From Spodoptera frugiperda (Eukaryota > Arthropoda > Insecta > Lepidoptera > Noctuidae): a DNA stretch of 64,000 nt. How positions within the stretch are numbered: the first letter of the stretch is position 1; every line of letters starts with the position of its first letter. The stretch lies in NCBI RefSeq assembly GCF_023101765.2, contig NC_064228.1, positions 4,270,501 to 4,334,500 of the forward strand, written 5' to 3'. The translations under genes were made by a program, and so were the position numbers. This document shows positions 22,069 through 32,978 of the stretch, piece after piece. The notes beneath the pieces are model-generated. The model had not been told where the DNA came from. It made no database searches and saw only the letters and a program-made list of their open reading frames with translations.

Positions 22069-22567
22069 CAATCGAACCACCACAGTCGGGCAAGGCTCTC
22101 CCTAAAAACTTAGAAGAAAATACTGTTAGCCAGAAAATAGTACCCATTAATCCAAATCCAAAGCTAGAAACACCCGAAAATATAGGCCTATGTATTGCCA
22201 AAATCCAATAACGTCTCATTTACGCCACTGGGCAATAAAAAGCAACCACAATTAGCTTCACGTACCGACAGACAGTTAATTCAACCGAGTCACAGGTAAC
22301 GTACGGTTATTGTACCAATAACAGTAAAACCGCTCCACGTATTTATTGTGCTCAAATATATTTTATGTGGTACGGGACTTGCGTGCGAAAGGCATAGAGT
22401 TATGTTCGTGATATATTTTGTAAATATATATTTGTTTTTTTTTTGGTTTTGAATTATTGTTGTAATATTGGATATGTATTGTGTGTTATATTATAGTAAC
22501 TTAGTTTAAGATGGAGGTAAATTGTCAATATATCGTTGACTTACGTTGTAACAATTAAAAGGGTAGC
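22069..22567. other. No transposon; possible conserved noncoding DNA
   Basis: About 22180-22400 is not repeated elsewhere in the window and includes 'aataacgtctcatttacgcc'. No coding potential is seen. Confidence 0.3.
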
Positions 22568-22915
22568 CTTTTTATGGTATAAGCCGGTAAACGAGCAGAC
22601 GTATTACCTGATGGTGAGCAATCACAGCCATCCATGGACACTTTAAACACCAGATGCGTTAAAAGTGCGTTGCCGGTCTTTTGGGGCTTAAGAATTAAAG
22701 GGTTGTTGGTGAATCGGGGATTGGGAAGATTCGGTATTTGGGTCTCTGTTTACCACACTCACACAACGCAAGCGTTGTTTCACATCGGTTTTCTGTGAGA
22801 CCGTGGTATTCCTCCAATCGAGCCGACCCATTTCGTGCCAAAGCAATGCTCTCCCACACATTTTTTTTATGATGGTCGGTCCGGTCGAGCCGGCCAATCG
22901 CGCCGAAGCATGGTA
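22568..22915 (-). repeat. Repeat-C, full length plus extra end piece
   Basis: Complete from 'tttttatggtataagccggt' to 'aatgctctcccacaca' (22860). A second partial end ('ccggtcgagccggccaatcg', 'gccgaagcatgg') follows at 22869-22915, suggesting two insertions or a local duplication. Confidence 0.8.
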
Positions 22916-23301
22916 TCAAAAAGCATGACGTCATTAAGCTACGATCTGTCTATCGTACTTTAAAAGCCAATATCTACGATACTCGACATGTCATTTTATG
23001 ACATTCACGGAGAATTCGTTAAATGTAAAACAGGAGTCACGTTTGACATATAACCATTTACTTGGCTGTATAAGCAGACAACGAAATAACGGACAAGTGT
23101 GTTTACATCGCTATATAAAAACAAGGGTAGCTGAGCAGACACATAAATTGAATGAATTGTTGCCAGGCCAAAAAATATTTATGTTTTATTTTTTATCTGC
23201 GTTTTTCTTTTTGCGTGCTGGTATCATTTAGTGTTTGTTGATTATTTTATTTTATTTTGTGTATAATTTGGTGGTTGTGGAATGTTAATGAATGCAACTT
23301 C
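22916..23301. other. No recognised feature
   Basis: AT-rich; the open frame at 22998-23231 has no recognisable domain. Confidence 0.3.
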
Positions 23302-23696
23302 GTGCAACGTCATGCCTTTTATCCCCAAAGGTGTAAGCAGAGCACATGACAGCATGTAATGCCGCTATACAATTTCATCATTGGTGTTAGAAGTCCCATA
23401 TTATTATATGGGGGTGAGCCTATTGCCATATACTGGACACAATTACAAACTCCGTGCTACTATTAGGAAATGAAAAGACTAATGACTGTTGATGAAGCGA
23501 AAGAAGTGTGTAAGTCTGTAAGAATCGTAGCAATTGGCGTTCCATTGTCTCTGCCTAACCCCATGGGAGACAAGCGTGAGGTTATGTATGTATGTATATA
23601 TGTATGTATGTATTAGGAAATTTTCAAAAAACCGAAAGAAGCTTAGTAATACTTTGCCCGATCCGAGAATGGAACCCGAGACTCCTTGCCTGAAAT
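23302..23696 (-). mobile_element. SINE-1, reverse, interrupted
   Basis: The reverse SINE-1 tail and body (23302-23470) and reverse head side (23611-23696, with 'tagtaatactttgcccgatc') are separated by an insertion at 23471-23610. The copy loses its tRNA-like 5' end at a Repeat-C junction. Confidence 0.85.
23471..23610 (+). mobile_element. RTE-type LINE tail with 10-bp target duplication
   Basis: The insertion is flanked by perfect copies of 'tattaggaaa' (23461-23470 and 23611-23620). It ends in 'gaggttatgtatgtatgtat' and further TATG/GTAT repeats, and shares 'ccattgtctctgcct' with 953-1050. Confidence 0.85.
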
Positions 23697-23799
23697 GCTG
23701 GCAACGCACTTGTAACTCCTCTGATTTTGGACGTCTCCATAGCTGTCGATTCCTTACCATCATGTGATCCATCTACCTGTTAGCCGTAAGCCATAAAAA
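23697..23799 (+). repeat. Repeat-C, A-rich end
   Basis: 'ggcaacgcacttgtaactcc' through 'ccttaccatcatgtgatcca' to 'cgtaagccataaaaac'. Confidence 0.7.
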
Positions 23800-24978
23800 C
23801 TATATCACCCACAGCAGTACCGGCGAAAAAAATAAAATAAAAAAAGAAAATACACCTACCCTAACTACCAAACGCCGCACGAAATTCAATAGACAGACCG
23901 TATCGGGTTTAAAACTAAAACAATAGCTAGCTCCACATCCACATATCAAAATGGACCAAAGACAAGCACAACTAAAGTCGGGATCTGCACGAAAACCGAC
24001 ACAGAACGGGCACGAATAGACACAGGAAATTAAAAACTTTCTGTGGCGTACATTGTCGTTGGTTAGTCGCCATTGTGCAACATGTTTCGCTACTTTTGCT
24101 TGAGTTTTGTTGAATTAGTGCCTTTTTGATTAAGTGGGCATCATTATTGTGTTAACTGGTCGCGATGGGGGACTTCTATGGACGCTTTCTGCCCCAATTA
24201 GGGGGAATAGGACATTAAGTAATTATTGTGTGTGTGTGTGTGTTAGTAAGTGGAAACGAGTGCAACTTCTATGCAAGAAATTCAGGGTAAAGTGTTATTG
24301 AGGATTTACCACGTTTTTAACTGGAATTGTCTGATGCCTGTTATATGACAGATATAACATGATAGATAAAGCATCAGTTAGCATGAAGCAGTTGATTAAA
24401 AATGTGTGCCTCTGGCTTACTCCTTTTGGGATCAGAAGATGTGTGGCAATGTTATTTTATTATTATTTGAGGCAGTATGAGTTCCATCACACAAGCTTAT
24501 AATGTTGTGACACTTATAATAAGTTTAATTGGCAAATAAAATTATAATAATTGCTAATCCTAAACTGTTATAACTCGCGATATAAATAAAACATGTATTC
24601 CTACATTAAGTCGCAATATGTTATCAATATTAAGGAATATTGATGATTCTCCGCGGATGTATGTAAGTAAGATTAATCGTCTTCTAACAATAAACGTTTT
24701 CTCTGAGCTTAGCATAACATCACGCTTCTTATTCTTTAGCAGGATAAGCTATATAACTACTTGAAAGTGTATTGAGAAAGATGATGTAGGTGACTGTTAA
24801 GAAGTCTTTGTGCACCTAAAGGGACCCGTAGTAAGTTAATTTAGTAAGTTTTTCCATTTGTGTTGCGCGTTGCAATGTCTCTGCATTGTTCTTACATATA
24901 CATAATACATATAGTGCAATTATTGATTGGGAAAATGTATCAGGAAAACCGTAAAATTTTTTTTTTAAAAGAATAACG
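23800..24978. other. No firm feature; (tg)n microsatellite
   Basis: A 'tgtgtgtgtgtgtgt' tract is at about 24227-24242. The block at about 23930-24210 is single-copy in the window and could be conserved noncoding DNA. A degenerate SINE-1 tail may be at about 24400-24455. Confidence 0.3.
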
Positions 24979-25091
24979 AATGGAGTTCTTCTCTATTCGA
25001 AGCTACACTTTGGAACGGGCACCTAGCTTCACTTACGAAGAGAGTGACAGCCTATTTTATATTTCTATATTTAATTTTGTTGACATTTAAA
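24979..25091 (+). mobile_element. LINE 3' tail, joined to MITE-B
   Basis: 'ctattcgaagctacactttg', 'gggcacctagcttcac' and 'ttgttgacatttaaaaagta' match the LINE tails at 0.3 kb (reverse) and 32.8 kb. Confidence 0.65.
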
Positions 25092-25175
25092 AAGTATGTA
25101 TAAAATAATCGTGTCTAAGATTTTAAAATAATGTACTAGACAAACATTAAAAAAAAATAGTCATCTACCCTATTC
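25092..25175. mobile_element. MITE-B right end
   Basis: 'tcgtgtctaagattttaaaa', 'agacaaacattaaaa' and the terminal 'tagtcatctaccctattct'. Confidence 0.7.
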
Positions 25176-25531
25176 TAAATCCCAAAGTTACTACTACTAA
25201 GAACGTCACCAAACAAAGCCTTTTTCACTTAACTGTAACTCTTGTGTTTGCAACTTTTTTACTAAGAAACCAATAAAAACGTAACTTGAAAATGTAATTC
25301 AATTACATCAGACATCGTAAGTCATACATAAAACGCTCGTTTCATTCACCATTAAATCCATGTTTTGGTGAACTTAATCTTATCTTAACTAAATAATGGT
25401 TTCTCGTAACTGGTTCGAACCACGCGAAGTTTTGCTACCGAAATATAGTTTCGGAGTGTGATGAGGGGGGTTTTCTTAAATGGCGTTTTTTAATAACAAT
25501 TTTGGGGTTTGTTTCTCAATGTGTAATGTAA
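25176..25531. other. No recognised feature
   Basis: AT-rich; nothing recognised. Confidence 0.3.
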
Positions 25532-25820
25532 CCTGCCTCGTTGGCCGAGTGGTCGTAAGTGCGACTACCGATTAAGGAGTCTTGGGTTTGATTACCTGAA
25601 TGGGCAAAATATAAAAGGGGTTTTTTCAGGTTTTAGAAAATTTGACAGTAGTTGCACAGAGTCTGGAATTTTTGCCAGTATATGGCAATAGTTTTACTCC
25701 TTATTAGAAGGGACTTATAACACGAAATGGTGAAAAGTGGGTGTACATTATATAGCGGTATTACGTGCCGTAATGTGCACCTCTATCTACCCCTTCAGGG
25801 ATAAAAGGTGTGACGTTGCT
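25532..25820 (+). mobile_element. SINE-1, full length but diverged
   Basis: Starts 'cctgcctcgttggccgagtg' and ends 'ataaaaggtgtgacgttgc'. The B box is changed to 'gggtttgatta', so the internal promoter is probably dead. Confidence 0.85.
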
Positions 25821-26242
25821 ACCCTAAAATTCACTTTCATAAAACCATTTTAAAACAAAAACGCTACTCTTACTTACCCGACAAAAACAAACCTATCAAA
25901 ACCTATTGAAATTCCAAGATAAATCGGCTCATAGTTTTCTTATCGTCTTAAGATAAATTCATTAAAACTCAGTTATCTACTTAGAGATAATAGCGTGAAG
26001 CCTGAACAGTTTAATATAAAGGGTAGCCAGAGTTCACAGTTGATTATGTATCTAATACCCATAGCCCGAGCAAGTAGAACTAAGCGCCATAAGCACCTTA
26101 TAGGGACTGTGTGTTACACCGTAGTGTAATTTTGGAGTGGTTTATTTTGTGTCTCATGAATGAAGATTGTTGTTATGTATGTTAGTTTCCGAATGTGTAG
26201 GTAATTATATATATTAAAGTAAGTAAACTTTTTGTTATATCA
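25821..26242. other. No firm feature
   Basis: A promoter-like 'aatataaagggtagcc' followed by 'ttcacagttgatt' at about 26011-26046 is a weak signal with no open frame behind it. Confidence 0.25.
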
Positions 26243-26506
26243 AGTGTGGGAGAGTCATACTTCAGCTGGCTCGACTGGGGTGATACCACGGCCTCCCAGA
26301 AAACTGTCGTGACACAACGCAAGCGGTGTGTTTCGTTGTGTGAGTGAGGTTACCGAAGGCCCAATTGTCCCCCTTCCCAATTTTCCCAATCCCCGATTCC
26401 CCACTAACTCTTAAATTCCTAACCCCCAAAAGGCGGGTAACGCACTTGTAACGTCTCTGTTGTTTTGAGTGTCCCTGGGCGACGGTGATTGCTTACCATC
26501 AGGTGA
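26243..26506 (+). repeat. Repeat-C, left arm of an inverted pair
   Basis: From 'gtgtgggagagtcatacttc' to 'gcttaccatcaggtga'. It lacks the A-rich terminus and abuts the reverse copy at 26507. Confidence 0.85.
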
Positions 26507-26707
26507 AAAAAGTGCAATGTCGGCTTTTTGGGGGTTAAGAATTTAAGGGTGTTTGGGGAATCGGGGATTGGGAAGGGGAGTAATTAGGCGTCCAGTAACC
26601 TCGCTCACAAAACGCAAGCGTTGTTTCACATCGGTTTTTGGTAAAGCCGTGGTATCACTCTGGTCGAGCTGGCCCATTCGTGTCGAAGCATGGCTCTCCA
26701 ACACTTA
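26507..26707 (-). repeat. Repeat-C, right arm of an inverted pair
   Basis: From 'tcggctttttgggggttaag' to 'cattcgtgtcgaagcatggc' and 'ccaacact'. The open frame over it is a shadow of the repeat. Confidence 0.85.
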
Positions 26708-26900
26708 TAGTATTATAATATACTACGGTGTAACATACGACCACGTTTGCAAATGAAACTCGCAGTGTAGATTAGAAACTTGGGCCGCTGTGCACAGAAC
26801 TACGTTCAATACAGGGCACAATATTTTGCAGAACACAGTCTTAACCTGCACGGTTTCAGAGTAATCTACCTGCTATACAGGCTGATGATATTATTATATT

Positions 26901-27045
26901 TTATGGAATAGGGAGTAAACGAGCAGACGGATCATTGACGTCATGATGGTAAGCAATCAGCATCGCCCATGGACACCCGTGCCACTAGAGGAGGCACAGT
27001 ACGTTGTTGGCCTTATAAAAAGGAATACGCTCATTTCTTTTTTCT
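26901..27045 (-). repeat. Repeat-C variant ('ttttatggaata' subtype)
   Basis: 'ttatggaatagggagtaaac', 'catggacacccgtgccac' and 'ttataaaaaggaatacgctc'. The same subtype occurs at 37928 and, reversed, 58161. Confidence 0.7.
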
Positions 27046-27091
27046 TTAATATGTTCTTTGATAATAAATAATTTGCGGATAAATAATGTTG

Positions 27092-27210
27092 CGTGTCGTG
27101 TTTTTGTGTTGCACCTCTGCTGCGTGAACATTTAATTGCGGACGGGAGGCTGCTGAGGTGCTGCGTACCACATGATGAAAATACATCTACAAACGGAATT
27201 AAATCTAAAT
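27092..27210 (+). repeat. Unclassified repeat U1, second copy
   Basis: Matches 3309-3420, including 'gttgcacctctgctgcgtga', 'catttaattgcggacggga' and the 'aatacatctacaaacggaat' block. Confidence 0.5.
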
Positions 27211-27792
27211 ATTTGTTGTATTGTTAGTGTATTGTCATCATCGTTATTACTAACAATCCATGAGACTCCAATGCCTAACAAAGGGACTGTTTTACTTAAG
27301 ATTTTTCAAGATTTTCCACTATCTCTAAGCTTGACAAGCGGATTGAAAATCTTAGTCCAAAAGGTTAAATAAAGTACACTACTACTTTATACTTAAATAA
27401 ACATATAATTCACATACTAACGGATATTCAATCACAATTTAGAAGCAACCTGTACATATTCATTGTAGCAATATTAATACGTCTTTAATGAACCCCTTGG
27501 TATCCGTAGTTCCAAGATTAGTAGAGAACTAATGCATTTACTGGATTCAGGCTTAGGTTTAGTCTGTTTGCTATTAACTGTTTATTACCTAAGCGTTAAT
27601 TACTATTCTCTTTGTGAATAATAGGATATTGGTTATTGGATTTTGGACTCTATTTGTTTAATGGTAACTTGTGTTGGTTAAATGAATTGGCTATCAAGCA
27701 TGAGGTCTTGCTCTTGGGTATTTTTATGTGAAAGGATACAGAAAAGTTAGTTGTATTGAGTCTATATTTTTCGACATTCTCTTTTTATGTGG
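27211..27792. other. No recognised feature
   Basis: AT-rich; nothing recognised. Confidence 0.3.
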
Positions 27793-28026
27793 TAGTAAGC
27801 TGTGAAACTATGTGACCGTTTCTACTGATACTGCGCTATGAAGCTGTGCAAGGAAAATGCGCAACTTGAGTGTGCGATGTATCGATAGTAGGGAAGCTAT
27901 CCATAGCACACATCTTTCCATATAAAAAAATAGCTTAGCTGAGTCTGTTTTCACCAGTGCTAAGCTATGTGTACCAATGAATATTAATACACAGCAACGT
28001 ACATCTCTGGTGGATAAGCACTTTAC
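27793..28026 (+). mobile_element. MITE-A copy, left end truncated
   Basis: Starts inside the element ('gtagtaagctgtgaaactat') and runs through 'gatgtatcgatagtaggga' and 'cacacatctttccatataaa' to 'cagcaacgtacatctctgg'. Confidence 0.8.
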
Positions 28027-28611
28027 AAATTGCCAACCACTGCAATTTTCGTACAATATCATAATTTTAGAATCTACTACAACAATAAACCCAGAAGTAC
28101 TGAAAGAAAAAACATTATGTGTTCTAGAAACAGGAACTATCTGTCTTGGATTTCGCGATGGAATTAATCAAAAGACACCATAGGAGGATCGGCAACACCC
28201 AATCTTCATGTCAAAAATCAAAATTTCAAAATTCAAAAAACAGACAAAAAACTTCGAAAATTCTGTTCTACGGTGGAATTTTCCATAACAGAACCAACGA
28301 GTAACAACCGTAAACAAAGTACACAAACACACATCTAAATTTCAACCCTAAACACATTGTGTTGGGGTACGAATAGCTAATTAGACAAAGTACCTACCAT
28401 TATCACATTAATTATAATTACCTTTCGAAACATAATAACAATCTCTTTAAAAATTACAACATGCAGTCCGGCCCTTTAGTTAAATAAATTAATTTCAACT
28501 TCAGCTTAATTGAGGGGCTGAACAGGGTTACCAAGATACGAAATTAAATGTAGCTATGTATGCTTAGAGATTTTAGCGTTATTTTTATGAGATGGGGTAT
28601 AATAAAACTTT
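28027..28611. other. No recognised feature
   Basis: AT-rich; nothing recognised. Confidence 0.3.
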
Positions 28612-28736
28612 TTCGGGGCTCCGGCTAGAAAAGCAGGAGTAGGAACGGGGTGGTTTTTAGTCAGTAAGAGTTTGACACTCCCTCTCGTCTCACCTAAGAA
28701 TAGGGAAGTCGTTGGATTTTGCCCCCGCAAAAAAAG
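28612..28736 (+). mobile_element. R1-LINE 3' UTR with short A tail
   Basis: 'cggggctccggctagaaaag' through 'tcagtaagagtttgacactc' to 'gttggattttgcccccgc' followed by 'aaaaaaa'. Confidence 0.8.
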
Positions 28737-28899
28737 AGTATAAAAGTCAGATCACCTGATCGTGTATTAGCGTTCGACGTCCATGGACATGGACACCCAC
28801 AACACCAGAAAGGTTACAAATACGTTGCTATCATTTTATTAGTCGGACTCTGGTAAAACGTTCAGCTTTTGATATTTTACCAGCTGATGAGAACTACAA

Positions 28900-28980
28900 G
28901 GGTAACCGGGGCTGGTTTATCGTCAGTAAGAGGCTGACACTCCCTATCGCTTCAGCTCAGCTGATGATTTCACCCCACAA
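28900..28980 (+). mobile_element. R1-LINE 3' UTR, decayed
   Basis: 'aaccggggctggttta', 'gtcagtaagaggctgacact' and 'gatgatttcacccc' keep the order of the UTR. The flanks are unrecognisable. Confidence 0.6.
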
Positions 28981-29425
28981 GCAAAATAGGAGTTGCAGCG
29001 GTATGGGAGGCTGTGACTGGCTTATACTAAAAAAAAAACAAATTTTTTTTTTGAAATTATGTTATATTCTCCACGGACTCGAGTCCATAAAAAATCTTTT
29101 CCAAGAACTTTATGAATTCTCATACTGCTAACCCTAGTCACATAATACACCTCAGTACCTACCTACAGTACAAATCTTCTCATTAGGAATTCTTATAATG
29201 CCCTTAACCCGTCAGTTCTAGGGTTAATTTGTTAAAGGATGCTGCGACTAAAAATTCGTGTTTTGAATATCAAATGGGACATCTAAAACCTATTTGGGCG
29301 GCCATCTTAAATCATTATGTATAATAATATAGGTGTTAATTACGTGTCAGAATTTTGAAAATGAATTATTATTATTAGAACAGGGTTTTGCTGTGAATAT
29401 TGTATGTTTTGTGGGTTATTGTGGT
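28981..29425. other. No recognised feature
   Basis: AT-rich; nothing recognised. Confidence 0.3.
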
Positions 29426-29733
29426 TGTTTTTCCACCAGAGATGTGCTATGTAGCTATGCTACGAAGATGTAATAGTTAGGCTGTGAAACTATGTGACCG
29501 TTTCCACTGATAGTAAGCTATGTAGCTGTGCGAGGAAGATGCGCAGTTTGAGTATACGATGTATCGATAGAAGTCAAGCACACATCTTTCCTTATAAAAA
29601 ATAATACCTTAGTTAAGTCCATTTCCACCAGTTCTAACCTATGTGTATCAATGAATATGATTGGTGGAAGCCAAACGCAGGTAGAAGCCAGCAACGTAGC
29701 ATAGCACATCTCTGATGGATGGAAAAGCAGCCT
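29426..29733 (+). mobile_element. MITE-A, near full length
   Basis: Starts 'gtttttccaccagagatgtg' and ends 'atagcacatctctgatgga' plus 'tggaaaagcagcct', so both long inverted ends are present. Internal 'acgatgtatcgatagaag' matches the other copies. Confidence 0.85.
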
Positions 29734-29803
29734 TATGGTTTTTAGCCTGTTGTTTCGTACGGAGGGTTATTTTTGTGCTGGCTGTCTCATTGGTTATTTA
29801 TCC

Positions 29804-29885
29804 ACTAGCCACTTCCGCGTGGTTTCGCGCGCTCTGCTCAGCTCCTATTGATTGAGACATGATGCCTATAAACCTTCTACCCAAT
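29804..29885 (-). repeat. Repeat-G fragment, reverse
   Basis: 'actagccacttccgcgtggt' and 'gcgctctgctcagctcctat' align with 58592-58700, another reverse Repeat-G. Confidence 0.6.
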
Positions 29886-30206
29886 ACAAAAAACATCAGA
29901 GTTACTTACGTATTTATTTTATTTTAATTTTCACTGCAATCTATACCATACACCCAAAAAAGCAATTATTATTTTAACTATGGTACATATTTTAAATATT
30001 CATAAAAAACAAAACGAAGTACTTCAGTATATTATGACCGTAGTGAATGTTAGTTAAATAATAAAACACTTAAACTAGCGTGGCTAAAGCGGGTTACTCT
30101 AAAGGTAGCACTCTCGGTGCGGCAAATAATTAATGACTCAATATTGGTTAGAGTTGGGAGTTTGGAAACTATGGAGGATTGCGATGTGGCATATTATTAT
30201 ACATCT
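29886..30206. other. No recognised feature
   Basis: AT-rich; nothing recognised. Confidence 0.3.
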
Positions 30207-30490
30207 AAGTGTGGGAGAGCCATGCTTCGGTACGTATGGGCCGGCTCGACCGGAGTGATACCACGGCCTCACAGAAAGCCGACGTGAAACAACGCTTGGG
30301 TTGTGTGAGTGAGGTTACCTATATACTCCCTTCCGAATCTCCGATTCCCCAATAACCCTAAAATTCCCAACTACTAAAAGGCCGACAACATACTTGTAAT
30401 GCCTCTGGTGTTTCGGATGTCCATAGGCTGCGACGATTGCTTACCATCAAATGATCCGTCCGCTCGTTTACCGGCTTATACCATAAAAAA
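30207..30490 (+). repeat. Repeat-C, full length
   Basis: 'agtgtgggagagccatgctt' to 'ccggcttataccataaaaaa', with both family ends present. Confidence 0.85.
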
Positions 30491-30499
30491 CTTTACTCC

Positions 30500-30585
30500 A
30501 TTATTATCCCCGAAGGGGTAGGCAGACTTGCACATTGCGGCACGTAATACCACTGTGCAATGTACACTCACTTTTACTAGTCAAG
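30500..30585 (-). mobile_element. SINE-1 3' end, reverse
   Basis: 'tatccccgaaggggtaggca', 'gcggcacgtaatacc' and 'tgtgcaatgtacactc'. It lies between two inverted Repeat-C copies. Confidence 0.75.
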
Positions 30586-30880
30586 TTTACCTCATAAATG
30601 TATTAAAAATGTCATATCAACTTCGCTACAATGTTTCCTAGCTCCGTGTTCCCAGTGAACTGTAATGGAAGCCTCGTGATGAGCGATTTAGCCTTCATCG
30701 CCATCGATACAATTCCGAGCAACATCCAAATACCCATTGTTTTGGATATCATATTCTCTAAGCCAGGGTTTCTCAAAGTAAGGGTCGCAACCCATTGGCG
30801 GGTCGCGAACGAAGTTTTAGTGGGCCTTGTCTATATCTAGAAAGATACACTAACCAATCATTTTGTATTTTTTTATTTTA

Positions 30881-31187
30881 TTTTTATGGAGCCCGCCGGT
30901 ATACGACCAGAGTATCATCTGATAGTAAGTAATCGCCGCCGCACATGGACACTTGAAACACCAGAGGCGTTACAAGTGCGTTGCCGGCCTTTTGGGGGAG
31001 AGACATTTATGGTCTGTTGGGGAATCGGGAATTGGGAAGAAGAGAAGGAGGGAATTGAGCCAACGGTAACCTCACCCACCAACGAAATACAACGCAAGCG
31101 TTGTTTCATGTCGGTTTTCAGTGAGGCCGTGGTATCGTCGAGCCGGCCCATTCGTGCCGAAGCATGGCTCTCATACTCCCACACTTT
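30881..31187 (-). repeat. Repeat-C, full length, reverse
   Basis: 'tttttatggagcccgccggt' through 'acttgaaacaccagaggcgt' to 'cgaagcatggctctcatact'. An open frame of about 106 codons runs through it, but the same frame is broken in other copies, so it is not a gene. Confidence 0.85.
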
Positions 31188-31379
31188 TCATATTTCATAT
31201 TGGTAACGGTATAATTTCCTGAAGGTAGATCCTGAGTTTAGGAACTTAATTTAGGTAGATCGTAGACCAGACAACTTTGAGAACCACTGCTCTAAGCCCC
31301 TATTTGTCATGACGACGAGGATTTATCTTCATACACCCTTCCGTAGTAATCTAGACACACGGCAGTGTGTCCGCCAAGT

Positions 31380-31900
31380 TCAAGCAAAAAACCGACACAC
31401 CGGCCGTGGGTTATATTACACGAACCATTTCGGGCCAAGTTGGACCCACCTATAACTCAAAATCTATTTTATCTACGCATATGAAATTTCTAGTATCTGT
31501 CGAGATCTACTTACTTATCTAAAATACAAAATTTCATTAATGTACCTATTGTAGGTCTTGAGATATTGACGTCAGAAAATCGCTATTTTTACTATACACT
31601 CACTGACTGACTCACTCACTCATCAAAAACCTAGACCACTTCCAATGGTCGTATTGACTTGAAATTTGGCATGGAGGTAGGTCTTTAGGTTAAGGTAAAG
31701 GAAAAAATCTGAAAATAGCCAAGTGTGAGTCGGTTTTAAAAATAATGAAGGTGTAAATTCATACCCCTAAGGAACTAAAACAAAAAAATTATCTATATCT
31801 TCCAATGGTCGTACCGACCTAAAATTCGTTACGAAGGTTTGTATTTAGTCAAAGTAAAGTAAAATAAGAAAAAAAGAAAATAAACCTTACAAAAATAAAT
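31380..31900. repeat. Unclassified dispersed-looking repeat leading into the long hairpin
   Basis: Contains two copies of 'ttccaatggtcgta' (about 31641 and 31800) and 'cactgactgactcactcact', words common in lepidopteran interspersed repeats. Class unknown. Confidence 0.4.
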
Positions 31901-31903
31901 GAA

Positions 31904-32245
31904 ATCCCACCCAAAACATAAATGTGAAAGGCTGCCAAGTTCGATAATATTGGAATGCTTCGCCTATAAAAGAAGTGAGATCTAAATAAGTACCAAGTTC
32001 CATACACAGACCTCAGTTAAAAATGATATAACTTGGCAAGTTTTAATAGAAAATTATATACTTGACTCATTGCGTTTAGTAGGTTTATAACAAAGTGTGT
32101 GAAAACTTGCCAACTTGTTATATCATTTTTAACTGAGGTCTGTGTATGGAACTTGGTACTTATTTAGATCTCACTTCTTTTATAGGCGAAGCATTCCAAT
32201 ATTATCGAACTTGGCAGCCTTTCACATTTATGTTTTGGGTGGGAT
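31904..32245. repeat. Long near-perfect inverted repeat (hairpin)
   Basis: The left arm (31904-32043) and right arm (32101-32245) are reverse complements over about 140 bp, from 'atcccacccaaaacataaat' inward to 'gttaaaaatgatataact'. There is one small indel near the loop, and the loop is about 57 bp. The arms are nearly identical, so the structure is either recent or kept homogeneous. The open frame at 32146-32334 lies on the right arm and is not called. Confidence 0.9.
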
Positions 32246-32308
32246 ATTATATACATATAACAGTGAAGGTATGTACCTATGTGTGTTTGTTTGTAAATTT
32301 TTTTATGA

Positions 32309-32634
32309 TTAATAGGGATGATGACGGGGTATGAAAATTAAAAATCTATTTAAAACTTCAGTTAGGTAAGGAAAAAATATTTGACACGTATTTTTTTATT
32401 TTGTCATATAAGAAAACAATACTTAGATAAAACGAATCAAAGTTTAGGAGTGGGAGCAAATGTCTTTTCTCCGTATGAAACGTACCTACCTAGAAGTGAC
32501 GTCACCCGATATTTCGATGTCATGTTAGAAAGTATTGGGTTCTGTAAGAATATAAAAAGTACGTGTCTAATATTTTAAAATATGTAATCTACAAGACGGA
32601 CATTAAAATAAAAATTTGTCATCTACCTTATTAA
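32309..32634. mobile_element. MITE-B, full length
   Basis: Ends 'taatagggatgatgac' and 'gtcatctaccttatta' are inverted with mismatches. Internal inverted blocks 'atttgacacgtattttttt' and 'aaagtacgtgtctaatatt', core 'cctacctagaagtgacgtca'. This copy defines the family. Confidence 0.85.
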
Positions 32635-32837
32635 GTTATTATGGCCGAAATGAATAAACAATCCTATAGATCGATCGATCGATCAAATATTTAGACAGAA
32701 ATTTCATAGACACTAATAATGTTAACAATCAATTCTTAAGATATTGATATTAGCTTCATTTTTTATTTCAACTGACCCCTCCGGTGAATAAAAGCCGTGA
32801 TGTTATAGTATTCTTAAAACCGATACTTATACAAACA

Positions 32838-32975
32838 CTTTGGAACGAGCACCTAGCTTCACTAACGGACAGACTGACAGACTATTATTTAATTCTTTAT
32901 TTTTGTTGACATTTCAAAAGTACCTACTTATAGTTTAATTTATTGGAATAAATGATTTGACTTGAATGATATAAA
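32838..32975 (+). mobile_element. LINE 3' tail
   Basis: 'ctttggaacgagcacctagc', 'tgttgacatttcaaaagtac' and 'ggaataaatgatttgactt', the forward form of the tail at 0.3 kb. Confidence 0.7.
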
Positions 32976-32978
32976 CGC

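Noticed and set aside
30886..31206. 106-codon plus-strand open frame, the longest but a few
   Set aside because: It lies wholly in a Repeat-C copy, and the other copies do not keep the frame.
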